64,000 bases of DNA, taken from assembly GCF_000332975.1 (NCBI RefSeq), contig NZ_BANR01000001.1:186001-250000 (forward strand), in the 5' to 3' direction. The position numbers were made by a program, and so were the translations under genes. The stretch is from Gordonia aichiensis NBRC 108223 (GTDB lineage: Bacteria > Actinomycetota > Actinomycetes > Mycobacteriales > Mycobacteriaceae). Positions within the stretch are counted from its first letter, which is position 1, and the number at the start of each line of letters is the position of its first letter. Under the pieces are notes generated by a model. It did no database searches. It was not told the origin of the DNA and saw nothing but the letters and a program-made list of their open reading frames with translations. Shown here one piece after another: positions 9,055 to 17,877 of the stretch.

Positions 9055-9864
9055 ATGTTACTCACCGTCGAGGTCGGGAACACGAACATCCATCTGGGGG
9101 TGTTCGCGGGTTCGGGTGATCACGCCACGCTGGTACGCGACTGGCGGATTCACACCGACCCGCACCTGACCGCCGACGAACTGGCCATGACGATCCGCGG
9201 ATTGCTCGGCACTGACATCGAGCAGATCACCGGCGTAGCAGCGTTGTCGACGGTGCCCTCGCTGTTGCGCGAGCTGCGGGTCATGGTGTCGCGATACTAC
9301 GAGGGCGTGCATCACGTACTCCTGGAGCCCGGTGTCCGCACGGGTGTGCCGCTCCTGGTCGACAACCCCAAAGAGGTCGGTACCGATCGCGTCGCGAACT
9401 GTCTTGCGGCACACCACATCTACGGCGGACCGTGCATCGTCGCGGCGTTCGGTACCGCCACTGTGGTCGACGCGGTGTCGGCGAAGGGGGAGTTTCTCGG
9501 CGGAGCCATCGCGCCGGGTGTCAATCTCGGCGTCGAGGCGCTCGCCGAACACACGGTGACCGTACGTCGGGTCGAGCTCATGCCGCCGCGCAGCGTGCTG
9601 GGTAAGAACACCGTCGAGGCGTTGCAGTCGGGAATCCTGTACGGATTCGCGGGCCAGGTCGACGGCCTCGTCGACCGGATCCGTGGCGGCGTCGACGGCT
9701 TCGGCGGGCGCGACGTCACGGTCGTTGCAACCGGATCACTCGCACCACTGATCTTTCCCGAGAGTCGCACGCTCACCACGCATCACTCATATCTGCCCCT
9801 CGAAGGGCTGCGACTGGTGTCCGAGCGCGCGAAGCAGCAGGGACGTGCCCGCGGCAGTCGGTGA
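9055..9864 (+). CDS. coaX: Type III pantothenate kinase-like protein, altered motifs
   Basis: The 269-residue protein belongs to the CoaX family, whose members phosphorylate pantothenate. The fold markers are MLLTVEVGNTN, ALSTVPSLLRELR, LLVDNPKEVGTDRVANCLAA, FGTATVVDAVS and KGEFLGGAIAPG. Two acidic positions conserved in the family are changed: the first motif is normally DxGN and here reads EVGN (Glu6), and the residue before FGTAT is Ala131 where Asp is usual. The GTDR Asp is retained. As I recall, mycobacterial CoaX is reported as not the functional pantothenate kinase, so this copy may also be weak or non-catalytic. The ATG at 9055 follows the panD stop by 10 bp. Confidence 0.88.
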   Translation: MLLTVEVGNTNIHLGVFAGSGDHATLVRDWRIHTDPHLTADELAMTIRGLLGTDIEQITGVAALSTVPSLLRELRVMVSRYYEGVHHVLLEPGVRTGVPLLVDNPKEVGTDRVANCLAAHHIYGGPCIVAAFGTATVVDAVSAKGEFLGGAIAPGVNLGVEALAEHTVTVRRVELMPPRSVLGKNTVEALQSGILYGFAGQVDGLVDRIRGGVDGFGGRDVTVVATGSLAPLIFPESRTLTTHHSYLPLEGLRLVSERAKQQGRARGSR

Positions 9865-9999
9865 CGCCCGCGGGTGGAGCAGCCCTCGCCCCTCCGGCAT
9901 CCACTGTTCGTCGGGCACCCGCGAGGATTTTTGTGCACGCCTGCGCAAAAGCCCTCGCCGATCTGGTCTACAGCCGCGCACTGTGGCACACTTGTCGCC

Positions 10000-10035
10000 G
10001 TGATCAAGAGTTGTCAGGAGTGTTGTCAGGGCTGA
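10000..10035 (+). CDS. Leaderless Cys-rich leader peptide (CQECCQ), putative cysteine attenuator
   Basis: The 11-residue frame MIKSCQECCQG begins with GTG at 10000 and carries three Cys codons. CACACT, one mismatch from TANNNT, lies at 9987-9992, exactly 7 nt before the GTG, so the transcript would begin at the start codon. Leaderless polycysteine short ORFs are described in mycobacteria as cysteine-responsive attenuators in front of sulfur-metabolism genes. The next gene, at 10102, encodes a rhodanese-like protein, which fits. The call rests on this match in position, composition and promoter spacing; ribosome stalling itself is inferred. Confidence 0.65.
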   Translation: MIKSCQECCQG

Positions 10036-10101
10036 GTCCGCGTATGCGGCTGCCCTTCGTCGACGCCCCCGCTCGTTTCGATCATTCCCGAGGTATCTCT
10101 C

Positions 10102-10548
10102 ATGACCGCATCGGTCCAGATCCGTACGCTCACCCAGTCATCGGTCACCCAACTGCCGGTCACCCGAACTGTCTCCAACGCCCCGCTCTCGCTCCAGGCC
10201 ACCGACTACCGCGCGGCGATCGCCGCGGGCGCCGTGCCGGTCGATATCCGCGGTCATCGCAAGCGTCGTCTCGACGGCGCTCTGCTCGGTGCGCTGGCGG
10301 TCGACGCAGCTGAGGCCCTCGACCTGCTGACCCCCGGCTCGCCCTCAGCGCTGCGCACGGCGACCGCCGACCGGCGGTGGATTCTGGTCAGCGAGGACGG
10401 CCACGAGGCCGAGTGGCTGACGTGGCACCTACAGGCACGCGGCGTCACCAATGCCGTCTTCGTCGTCGGCGGATTCCGGCGATTGCGCCGCGAGGGGATC
10501 AACGGCCAGATCAGTGCGGGAGAACTGGCGGTATTTTCCGCGCACTGA
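10102..10548 (+). CDS. Rhodanese-like protein without catalytic cysteine
   Basis: The 148-residue protein resembles a single rhodanese domain: PVDIRGHRKRRLDGALLGAL near residue 50, then RRWILVSEDGHEAEWLTWHLQARGV and AVFVVGGFRRLRR. At the position where active rhodaneses have the loop Cys (CxxGxxS) it reads SEDGHEAE, so sulfurtransfer in the classical way is unlikely. It may bind a partner or signal instead. The ATG has CGAGGT about 7 nt upstream. The Cys-rich leader peptide 67 bp upstream links it to sulfur metabolism. Confidence 0.75.
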   Translation: MTASVQIRTLTQSSVTQLPVTRTVSNAPLSLQATDYRAAIAAGAVPVDIRGHRKRRLDGALLGALAVDAAEALDLLTPGSPSALRTATADRRWILVSEDGHEAEWLTWHLQARGVTNAVFVVGGFRRLRREGINGQISAGELAVFSAH

Positions 10549-10708
10549 TTCGGTCGTCTTGTCGAAATCGGCCATCCGGCGTCGTTTACGCCATGCTTTG
10601 ACGTCCGTTGTTCACACCGTCGTGTGACCTGGATAACATGACAGGTGCGGCGTGGCAGTGCGGTCATCGCGTCTTCTGCCGCGGGCACTGGAGGACGTGG
10701 GAGTTGAC

Positions 10709-11683
10709 ATGGCACATGGGGCGTCTGGACGACCCGTGGCTCGTGATCCGATCGCCTTCACCACCGATGGCCTCGGCGACGAATCCGCGGTTCGGTGGGA
10801 AGAGTTCACCAGCAGAACCTTTCTGCCGCTGCACGCAAAAGTCCTCGGTGACGAGCGGCTCGACGCGACGGGAACGGTGGCCGCGATCGGCTCGCTGCGT
10901 ATCATGTCGTTGCGAGTGGGGTCGCACATCGTCGAGACATCGGGCAAATTTGTATCCGACGACGGCGTGCCCGCCACGTTGATCACGATCACCCTCAAAG
11001 GCCATACGTTTCTGTTCACCGACGGGCGGACCCACTTCGCCACGGACGATCGGCTATTGGTGACGAGCCTCGATCGCCCGTTCGTCAGTGGCTTCGGGGA
11101 GGACACCGAAGCTCTGGCTGTCGTCGTTCCGACGCCACTTCTGCGCCGCTCGACGGGTGTGCCCATCGGGGTGACCCCGCACGTCATCGACATCGGAAAC
11201 AACTTTGCCGGGGCCGCTTTGAGAACGCGTTTGATCGCCGCGACGCGCGATCCGGCGACCGAGTCGCTCGCCGAGGACGACCTGGTGGAACTCATCTCCA
11301 CTGTCCTCGCGCCACGCCCGGAGCCGGCCGTTTACAACCATTTCGACCGAGCACGTGACTACATTGCGGCCAATCTCTCCGATCCAGGTCTGACTGCACC
11401 ACATGTGGCACGTGCCGTCGGCATCAGTGAACGGCACCTGTCCCGAATCTTCGCCGACGCGCACACCAGTGTTCCCAAATATGTGCGTGAGCAACGTCTT
11501 CTACGCTCCAGGGGGATGCTGCTCGGGGCCCATGACGGGTTGACCGTGGCCCAGATCGCGGTTCGCTGCGGTTTCGGTTCGGTCGGCAGCTTCTCGCGGA
11601 CGTACCACGCGAGGTTCGGACGTAGACCCGATGACATACTGCGCGACAACGCACGTCGTCGTGCGCTTCGGGGCGAGCGCTGA
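10709..11683 (+). CDS. AraC-family transcriptional regulator
   Basis: The 324-residue protein has an N-terminal cupin-like sensor of the AraC-binding type (about residues 20-190). A C-terminal double helix-turn-helix follows, from DRARDYIAANLSDPGLTAPHVAR to VAQIAVRCGFGSVGSFSRTYHARFGRRPDD. I chose ATG 10709, which has GGGAG 5 nt upstream; a GTG at 10652 would extend it by 19 residues. It lies 186 bp before, and in the same direction as, the aromatic operon, so it is the obvious candidate activator of that operon. The effector is unknown. Confidence 0.85.
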   Translation: MAHGASGRPVARDPIAFTTDGLGDESAVRWEEFTSRTFLPLHAKVLGDERLDATGTVAAIGSLRIMSLRVGSHIVETSGKFVSDDGVPATLITITLKGHTFLFTDGRTHFATDDRLLVTSLDRPFVSGFGEDTEALAVVVPTPLLRRSTGVPIGVTPHVIDIGNNFAGAALRTRLIAATRDPATESLAEDDLVELISTVLAPRPEPAVYNHFDRARDYIAANLSDPGLTAPHVARAVGISERHLSRIFADAHTSVPKYVREQRLLRSRGMLLGAHDGLTVAQIAVRCGFGSVGSFSRTYHARFGRRPDDILRDNARRRALRGER

Positions 11684-11869
11684 ACGAGGAACTCGTGGAA
11701 CGGCTTTGGCATCCGGTCTAGTCCTCCGGTGATCAGACATCGTGGCTGATTTCGGCCAACCTCGCCCCATCTCCTTTCACTTTCAATGTGCCCCGCATCA
11801 CACTCGAGAACAGAAACGAGCTGCCGCCGTCGCCGGCGTCGGCCGGAGGTTTCAATCAGAGGAGTGTCG
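11684..11869 (+). promoter_or_regulatory. Intergenic region before the aromatic operon
   Basis: These 186 bp between the AraC gene and the first catabolic gene contain no credible ORF. They should hold the operon promoter and AraC target sites, although I cannot pick out a clear pair of direct repeats. AGAGGAG at 11859-11865 is the ribosome binding site of the monooxygenase gene. Confidence 0.4.
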
Positions 11870-13117
11870 ATGACCGTAATTGATTCCACCAAAACGTCTG
11901 TGCGGAAGCAGATTCCGACACCCGAGCCGGGGCTGACCGTTGACGATTTCCTGGAGCGTGCGCGCGGGCTCAGGGATAGGCTGCGCGAGGAACAAGCCGA
12001 CACCGAGCGACGCACCCGCTGCTCGCAGGAGATGCACGAGGAGTTCATACGGCTCGGCTTCTACCGGATGCTGCAGCCGGCTGCTCTCGGTGGCTACGAA
12101 CTGTCCATTCAAGATTTCCTACGCGTGATAGTCGAGGTCGGTCGCGGGTGTCCGTCGACCGCATGGTGTCTGTGTCTGGGCTCTGCTCACGTGGTCAACC
12201 TCGCGGGGTTGTTCGATGCCGACGTTCAAGCTGAGGTCATGGGGGCCGACGGACATTTCATCGCGCCCTCCCGGGTGGTTCCGTCGGTAACCGCGACCCC
12301 GGTCGACGGTGGCTGGGAACTCAACGGACTCTGGGACTATTGCTCGGGCGTTCCCTACTCCACCCACGTCTTCAATGCGGTGATGATCATGCCGACCGAC
12401 GGTGGCCGCCCGCATCCGGGCCTCGCGCTGGTGCCACGTGACAAGTACGAGATCGTCGACGACTGGGGCACGTTGATCGGTCTCAAGGGTAGTGGTTCCA
12501 ACTCCGTCATGGTCGACCACTGTGTCGTCGACCATGGATACGTCCTCGATATCGACATCAACGCCATTCGTCCGGATCAGACCTACGGGCTCGAGCTGTA
12601 CGGCAATCCGATGTACATCGGGCCGATTCAGCCGTTCTTCTTCGCCGAGCTGCTCGCCGTCGCATTGGGTATGACCAAGGCGATGTTCGACGAGTTCGCT
12701 GCGACGATGCCGGTGAAGAAGACGATGTGGCCACCGATGGCCGTGCGCGCCGAGGACTCCTTCTACCGGCAGTGGTATGGCGAGGCCACCACGCTGATCG
12801 ATCAGGCCGAAGCCTGCCTGCTCAGCGTCACCGCAGCCTACGCCCAACTGTGCGACGAGTCGGCGGCAACCGGCCGGCCGATCACCATCGCCGAGAATCA
12901 GCGCCTGGTGTCGCTGGCCATCCAGGCGGGCAAGGTGCTCACCGAAGCGATGGATCTGATGGCTCGGGTGACCGGGTCCAGCGCGATGAAAGACGGCACT
13001 CGCACGCAACGGTATTGGCGAGACTTCACCATGTACCGCAGTCACGTCGCGCAGACCATTCGCGAAGCCACCGCGAGTGGCTACGCCGTTGCCGCACTCG
13101 CCGAGGCGAACGCCTGA
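11870..13117 (+). CDS. Acyl-CoA-dehydrogenase-fold flavin monooxygenase, large subunit
   Basis: The 415-residue protein belongs to the two-component group D monooxygenases (HsaA, HpaB and resorcinol hydroxylase type), which use reduced flavin from a separate reductase to hydroxylate phenols. Matching segments are GFYRMLQPAALGGYELS, WELNGLWDYCSGVPYSTH, LIGLKGSGSNSVMVDHCVV and the C-terminal TGSSAMKDGTRTQRYWRDF. A flavin reductase gene lies two genes downstream and probably supplies FMNH2 or FADH2. The ATG at 11870 has GAGGAG upstream, and its stop overlaps the next gene (TGATG). The substrate is unknown; a dihydroxylated aromatic is likely. Confidence 0.85.
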   Translation: MTVIDSTKTSVRKQIPTPEPGLTVDDFLERARGLRDRLREEQADTERRTRCSQEMHEEFIRLGFYRMLQPAALGGYELSIQDFLRVIVEVGRGCPSTAWCLCLGSAHVVNLAGLFDADVQAEVMGADGHFIAPSRVVPSVTATPVDGGWELNGLWDYCSGVPYSTHVFNAVMIMPTDGGRPHPGLALVPRDKYEIVDDWGTLIGLKGSGSNSVMVDHCVVDHGYVLDIDINAIRPDQTYGLELYGNPMYIGPIQPFFFAELLAVALGMTKAMFDEFAATMPVKKTMWPPMAVRAEDSFYRQWYGEATTLIDQAEACLLSVTAAYAQLCDESAATGRPITIAENQRLVSLAIQAGKVLTEAMDLMARVTGSSAMKDGTRTQRYWRDFTMYRSHVAQTIREATASGYAVAALAEANA

Positions 13118-14235
13118 TGCGCGCGGCACTCTGGCACGGAAACGGCCGTCACGTCGAGGTCGATGATGTGAACCTGCCCGCTCCCGGCCCGCATGAAGTG
13201 GTTGTCGACACCACCGCGGTGGTCGCCTGCATCACCGACGTCATCGCCTTCGACAATCCTCCGTTCCCGCCCGGCGCCCACATTCCGCAGATTCCCGGTC
13301 ACGGGGGAGTGGGCATCGTGTCGGCCGTGGGCTCCGACGTCAGTCGTGTACGGGTAGGTGACACCGTGCTCGCATCAGCCAACCCGTGGTGTGGTGTCTG
13401 TTACGCATGTCTACGAGATCGACCGGACATGTGCGGTGAACTGTCCTTCATCGGACCCGAGATCGAGCTCGCCCGAACGGGTTCCACGGTCGCGCACTCT
13501 TACCTCGGGTCCTACGCCGAACAGATGTTGACCAGGGAAATCCAGGTGGTCCCGCTGACCACCGGCGTATCCCATCAGGCACTGGCCGTCCTCGCTGACG
13601 GCGGCGCAGGTGGCGTGGGTGGAGCGTTCAACGTCGCACCGGTCACCGCGGGAGCCAGCGTCGCGGTTGTCGGGTGTGGCATGACGGGGCTCGCGTACCT
13701 GCAGAGCGCCCGTGTTCTCGGCGCAGAAACGATCATCGCCATCGATCCACTCGCGCATCGTCGGGAGCTTGCCGAAAAGTTCGGCGCCACACACACCTTC
13801 GACGCCAACGACACCGACCTCGTCGAGAAGGTCAAAGAGGTGGCAGGCAGCTATCCGGCACTCTTCGGTGACAAGCGCGGCGTCGAGTTCGCGTTCGAGG
13901 CCGCAGGTGACGCCACCGCCATGGGTACCGCGATGGCCATCACCCGCCCGACGGGTCATGTGGTCCTGGCCAGCGTCACCAAGGATTTCCTCACTGCGAC
14001 ACTGCCGATCAGCGCTTTCGACGCCGCGATGAACGGCAAGCAGATTCACGGCTGCCAGTGGGGGCAGACGAACCTGTTGCGAGACATCCCGGTGTGGACG
14101 AGGCTTCTCGAACGCGGTGAACTGGACTTCGATTCGATGGTGTCGACCACCGTGGGCCTCGACGCCATCGACGGAGCCCTCGATCAGGTGGCCGCCTGCG
14201 AAGTCGTCGCAGCTGTTGTGGAGCCGCGACGATGA
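13117..14235 (+). CDS. Zinc-dependent medium-chain alcohol dehydrogenase
   Basis: The 372-residue MDR dehydrogenase has the structural-zinc cluster in WCGVCYACLRDRPDMC, a catalytic Cys in VVACITDV, GHGGVG with the catalytic-zinc region, and a Rossmann motif VAVVGCGMTGLAYLQSARVLGA. It should oxidise an alcohol or reduce an aldehyde with NAD(P). It lies in the hydroxyquinol operon, overlapping the monooxygenase stop and the flavin reductase start, so it probably acts on a hydroxylated aromatic side chain before ring hydroxylation. The exact substrate cannot be read from the sequence. Confidence 0.85.
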   Translation: MRAALWHGNGRHVEVDDVNLPAPGPHEVVVDTTAVVACITDVIAFDNPPFPPGAHIPQIPGHGGVGIVSAVGSDVSRVRVGDTVLASANPWCGVCYACLRDRPDMCGELSFIGPEIELARTGSTVAHSYLGSYAEQMLTREIQVVPLTTGVSHQALAVLADGGAGGVGGAFNVAPVTAGASVAVVGCGMTGLAYLQSARVLGAETIIAIDPLAHRRELAEKFGATHTFDANDTDLVEKVKEVAGSYPALFGDKRGVEFAFEAAGDATAMGTAMAITRPTGHVVLASVTKDFLTATLPISAFDAAMNGKQIHGCQWGQTNLLRDIPVWTRLLERGELDFDSMVSTTVGLDAIDGALDQVAACEVVAAVVEPRR

Positions 14236-14834
14236 CCGCACTCGACGTCCGGGCAGATGCCGCCCGGCCACCTCGCGACCAGTTCGATTCGAACCTGTTC
14301 CGCGATGTTCTCGGGCGATTCTGTTCCGGCGTCGTGGTGATCACCGCGTCCAGCAGTGGCGAGAACGTCGGCATGACCTGCCAGTCGTTTATGAGTATGT
14401 CGCTGGACCCTCCGCTGGTGGCCTTCGCGCCTGCGGCCACGTCGTCGACCTATCCGACGATTCGGGATAGCGGATCGTTCGCGGTGAACGTGCTGTCCAG
14501 CACGCAATCGGCGACCGCCCTGGGCTTCGCACGCCGTGGTATCGACCGATTCGCCGATGCGCGATGGCATCTCGGTGTAACGGGCGCTCCGCTGCTCGAT
14601 GATGCCGTCGCTCACATCGAGTGCGAGCTGTACGCCGAGCACACCGTCGGTGACCATTACCTGTCCGTCGGACGGGTGTTGGCGCTCGACGGCCACCCCG
14701 ATGCCGAGCCGTTGTTGTTCTTCCGCAGTGCTTTCGGCGCCTGGAGCGCGACATCTCAGAACGCCGGATCACACAGCGCCACATCACAGAGCGCCACATC
14801 ACACGGCGCGACATCGCATGAGGAGCGATCATGA
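14232..14834 (+). CDS. Flavin reductase (monooxygenase component B)
   Basis: The 200-residue protein is of the HsaB/HpaC flavin reductase family: FRDVLGRFCSGVVVITA, GMTCQSFMSMSLDPPLVAFAPA, SGSFAVNVLS and HIECELYAEHTVGDHYLSVGRV. It would reduce FMN or FAD with NAD(P)H for the acyl-CoA-dehydrogenase-fold monooxygenase two genes upstream. The family core ends at about residue 172. The last 28 residues are a tandem Ser/Ala/Thr/Gln/His pentapeptide repeat that is not part of the fold. Start and stop overlap the neighbouring genes by ATGA. Confidence 0.9.
   Translation: MTALDVRADAARPPRDQFDSNLFRDVLGRFCSGVVVITASSSGENVGMTCQSFMSMSLDPPLVAFAPAATSSTYPTIRDSGSFAVNVLSSTQSATALGFARRGIDRFADARWHLGVTGAPLLDDAVAHIECELYAEHTVGDHYLSVGRVLALDGHPDAEPLLFFRSAFGAWSATSQNAGSHSATSQSATSHGATSHEERS
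14744..14818 (+). repeat. 15-bp in-frame tandem repeat, 5 copies
   Basis: Five units close to GAGCGCCACATCACA encode SATSQ, NAGSH, SATSQ, SATSH and GATSH at the C-terminus of the flavin reductase. The array stops just before the overlap with the next start codon, so expansion lengthened the protein tail without disturbing coupling. Confidence 0.9.
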
Positions 14835-15977
14835 GTGTTTCCGTCACCGACCCGGCCGCCGACGAAGCGTGCGGCCCGTCACGCACGGTGCGTGCAGCGG
14901 TCGCTGCCACCATCGGCGCGCCGTTGACTGTCGAGGAGGTGGAGGTCGGAGCTCCGGCCGCGGGCGAGCTTCGGATCGAGCTGACCGGCAGCGGTATCTG
15001 CCACACGGATCTCAGTGCGCGCGACGGACAGTTTCCGGCACAGTTCCCGATCGTGCTCGGCCACGAGGGAACCGGAACCGTCACGGCGGTGGGAGAGGGC
15101 GTCGACGACGTCGGAGTCGGTGATCGGGTGGTGCTGACAATCGATCACTGCGGACAGTGTCGAAGCTGCGACCGCGGTCGGTTCTGGGCGTGCGCCAACG
15201 CCTTCGGGATGAACGTCGCGGGTGGTCGAGCCGACGGCACAACGGCGTTCACTCTGGACGGCAACCCGATCCATTCGCACTGGTTCGGTCAATCCTCATT
15301 CGCTGCAACGATTCTTGCGCCCCGATCGACTGCGGTGGTCGTGGCCGATGACGTGCCTGCCGAGGTCGCCGCGCCGCTGGGATGTGGCATCATCACCGGC
15401 GCCGGACCGGTCCTCTATCCGCAGACCACTCGCCCGATGGACAGCCTGGCGGTATTCGGCTTGGGCACCGTCGGCCTCGGGGCTGTGATGGCGGCCCGTA
15501 TTCGTGGCGTTGAACAGGTGATCGGCGTCGATCCGGTCGCCTCACGCCGCGAGTTGGCGCGTGAGCTCGGAGCCACAGATGTCGTCGACCCGTCGACGTC
15601 GGATGCCGTCGAAGAGATTCAGCGGATCACCGGTGGTGGTGCCGATCAGGCACTGGAAACAAGCGGTGCGGCAGGAGTTCTCGATGTCGCGGTCGCGGCG
15701 ACGATCACCGGCGGACACTGCGGTGTGATCGGCGCCACCACCGGGCACCACGTTCACCACCGATGTCACCACGTTCATCGCCCGCAACATCTCCATCTCC
15801 GGTGTGGCGATCGGCGACTGCGACGCCAACCAGGTGATCCCCGAACTCGTCGACCACTGGCGCACCGGTGCTCTACCTGTGCAACGACTGGTCACCGTCT
15901 TCGACATGGACTCGATCAACGACGCGATCGCCGCGGCCAAGAGCGGCCGGGTCATCAAACCGGTCATCGTGTTCTGA
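14831..15977 (+). pseudogene. Zinc alcohol dehydrogenase (aryl-alcohol type), frameshifted
   Basis: The reading frame from ATG 14831 gives a class III-like MDR dehydrogenase: GSGICHTDLSARDGQFPAQF, GHEGTGTV, the zinc cluster HCGQCRSCDRGRFWAC and AVFGLGTVGLGAVMAARI. At the GGG run 15743-15745 the frame breaks. The true C-terminal sequence (GTTFTTDVTTFIARNISISG to AAKSGRVIKPVIVF) continues in the +1 frame to TGA 15975-15977. Removing one G restores an intact 381-residue enzyme similar to benzyl-alcohol dehydrogenases. As read, translation runs on out of frame into the next gene. This is either a recent mutation or a homopolymer sequencing error. Confidence 0.85.
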
Positions 15978-16086
15978 CGGATTTCTCTCAGCCCACTACA
16001 ACTCTCGTCTCCCAGCGTCTCTGGGCGAGACGAGCGACCAACAACGTGAACGACCGGCCGCGCCGGTCGTGGAAAGGTGGCCACCA

Positions 16087-17877
16087 ATGCCCGCATTCGA
16101 CGACGGCATGGCCCAGACCGAGATACCCACCGGCCAGGTGGTCGAAACCGATGTACTCGTCGTCGGATCCGGACCGTCAGGCGCGGCTGCGTCGCTGATG
16201 CTCAGCGAACTCGGCATCGATAACATCATGATCACCAAGTACCGCTGGACGGCCAACACGCCGCGTGCGCACATCACCAATCAGCGTGCGATGGAGGTTT
16301 TTCGGGATCTGGGCATCGAGGACCAGGTACTGGCCGACGCGACCGCACACGATCTCGTCGGCGACACGGTGTTCTGTACGTCGATCGCAGGCGAGGAGAT
16401 CGGCAGAATACGAACGTGGGGTACCAGACCTGATCGCGAGGCCGACTATCAGCTCGCGTCGCCGTGCCTGACGGTCGACATCCCGCAGACCTACCTCGAG
16501 CCGATTCTGGTGCGCAATGCGACGGTTCGCGGTACGCAGGCCAGGTTCTCCACCGAGTACCTCTCGCACACACAAGACGATGACGGGGTCACTGTCGATG
16601 TCCTCGACCGGCTCACCGCTCACCGCTACCGCATCCGCGCAAAGTATCTGATCGGGGCCGACGGCGCCAGGTCGCAGATCGCCGCCGACATCGATCTGCC
16701 GTTCGAGGGTGCGATGGACATCGCCGGGTCGATGAACATCACCTTCACCGCCGACATCGCCGCCCTCGTCGATCACCGCCCGAGCGTCCTCTACTGGGTC
16801 ATCCAGCCCGGCTCCAATGTCGGCGGAATCGGCACCGGTTTGGTCCGGATGGTCCGGCCGTGGAACGAGTGGCTGATCGTCTGGGGATACGACATCAACC
16901 AGCCGCCACCAGTTCTCGACGATGCCGCCGCCACCGCGATCGTTCGCGATCTGCTCGGCATGCCAGATCTCGAACCGGAGATCACCGGCTACAGCCTCTG
17001 GGGTGTCAACGAAATGTACGCGACGAGTCTGCACCGAGGACGGGTCTTCTGCGTGGGCGACGCCATCCACCGTCATCCGCCCAGCAACGGATTGGGCTCG
17101 AACACAAGCATTCAGGATTCTTACAACCTGGTGTGGAAAATTGCCGCCGTGCTTTCCGGCCAGGCCGGGCCGGCGCTGCTCGACACCTACACCGCAGAAC
17201 GTGCTCCGGTCGCCGAACGCATCGTCACACGGGCGAATCGGTCCGCACGGGAGTTCGCCGACATCTTCACCGCACTCGATATCGAGGGACTGACCGACCC
17301 GGACGAGATGGCCGCGACCATGGACCGTCGCAAGGAGAACACCCCAGAAGGTGCAGCGATGCGTGCCGCACTGGTCGACGCCTTGGAGACCAAGAACTAC
17401 GAGTTCAACGCTCACGGAGTGGAACTCGGTCAGTTCTATGAGTCCGACGCGATCATCTCCGATGGCACGGTGCCACCACCGAGCCGCGATCCGGACCTCT
17501 ATCACGTCATGTCGACCAGCCCTGGTGCCCACCTGCCGCACGCGTGGGTCGGAGATCAGAACACCAAGCTCGCCACGATGGATCTTGCACCCTACCGCCG
17601 CTGGACCCTGATCACCGGCGTGGCGGGGGAGCAGTGGGAGGAGGCCGCCGCGAAGGTGTCGGCGACCATGGGAATCCCTTTGGAGGCCATCGTGATCGGA
17701 CCCGGTCGCGAGGTGACCGACCTCTACTTCGACTGGGCGAGGTTGCGCGAAGTCGGCGAGGCCGGTGCGCTGCTGATCCGACCGGACAAACACGTGGCCT
17801 GGCGTTCGCACGACCTCCCGACCGACCCGGAGGCCGAACTGCGTACGGCCATGACTCGATTGCTGTGCCGCACATGA
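16087..17877 (+). CDS. FAD-dependent phenol/resorcinol hydroxylase (PheA/TfdB type)
   Basis: The 596-residue flavoprotein monooxygenase shows the dinucleotide motif VLVVGSGPSGAAASLMLSEL (about residue 24), the ribose-binding GD motif VFCVGDAIHRHPPSNGLGSN (about residue 320), and NTSIQDSYNLVWK, which is characteristic of the 2,4-dichlorophenol hydroxylase group. It adds one hydroxyl to a phenol using NAD(P)H and O2. Here it directly precedes maleylacetate reductase and hydroxyquinol dioxygenase, an arrangement like the resorcinol clusters of corynebacteria. A resorcinol-to-hydroxyquinol step is therefore the likeliest role. The ATG at 16087 has GAAAGGTGG upstream. Confidence 0.88.
   Translation: MPAFDDGMAQTEIPTGQVVETDVLVVGSGPSGAAASLMLSELGIDNIMITKYRWTANTPRAHITNQRAMEVFRDLGIEDQVLADATAHDLVGDTVFCTSIAGEEIGRIRTWGTRPDREADYQLASPCLTVDIPQTYLEPILVRNATVRGTQARFSTEYLSHTQDDDGVTVDVLDRLTAHRYRIRAKYLIGADGARSQIAADIDLPFEGAMDIAGSMNITFTADIAALVDHRPSVLYWVIQPGSNVGGIGTGLVRMVRPWNEWLIVWGYDINQPPPVLDDAAATAIVRDLLGMPDLEPEITGYSLWGVNEMYATSLHRGRVFCVGDAIHRHPPSNGLGSNTSIQDSYNLVWKIAAVLSGQAGPALLDTYTAERAPVAERIVTRANRSAREFADIFTALDIEGLTDPDEMAATMDRRKENTPEGAAMRAALVDALETKNYEFNAHGVELGQFYESDAIISDGTVPPPSRDPDLYHVMSTSPGAHLPHAWVGDQNTKLATMDLAPYRRWTLITGVAGEQWEEAAAKVSATMGIPLEAIVIGPGREVTDLYFDWARLREVGEAGALLIRPDKHVAWRSHDLPTDPEAELRTAMTRLLCRT

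Noticed and set aside
15978-16198. Run-on of the frameshifted dehydrogenase frame into the phenol hydroxylase gene
   Set aside because: It is the out-of-frame tail after the one-base shift and encodes no recognisable sequence.
16177-17811. Long minus-strand frame opposite the phenol hydroxylase gene
   Set aside because: Antisense to a well-supported flavoprotein monooxygenase; no motif in its translation.
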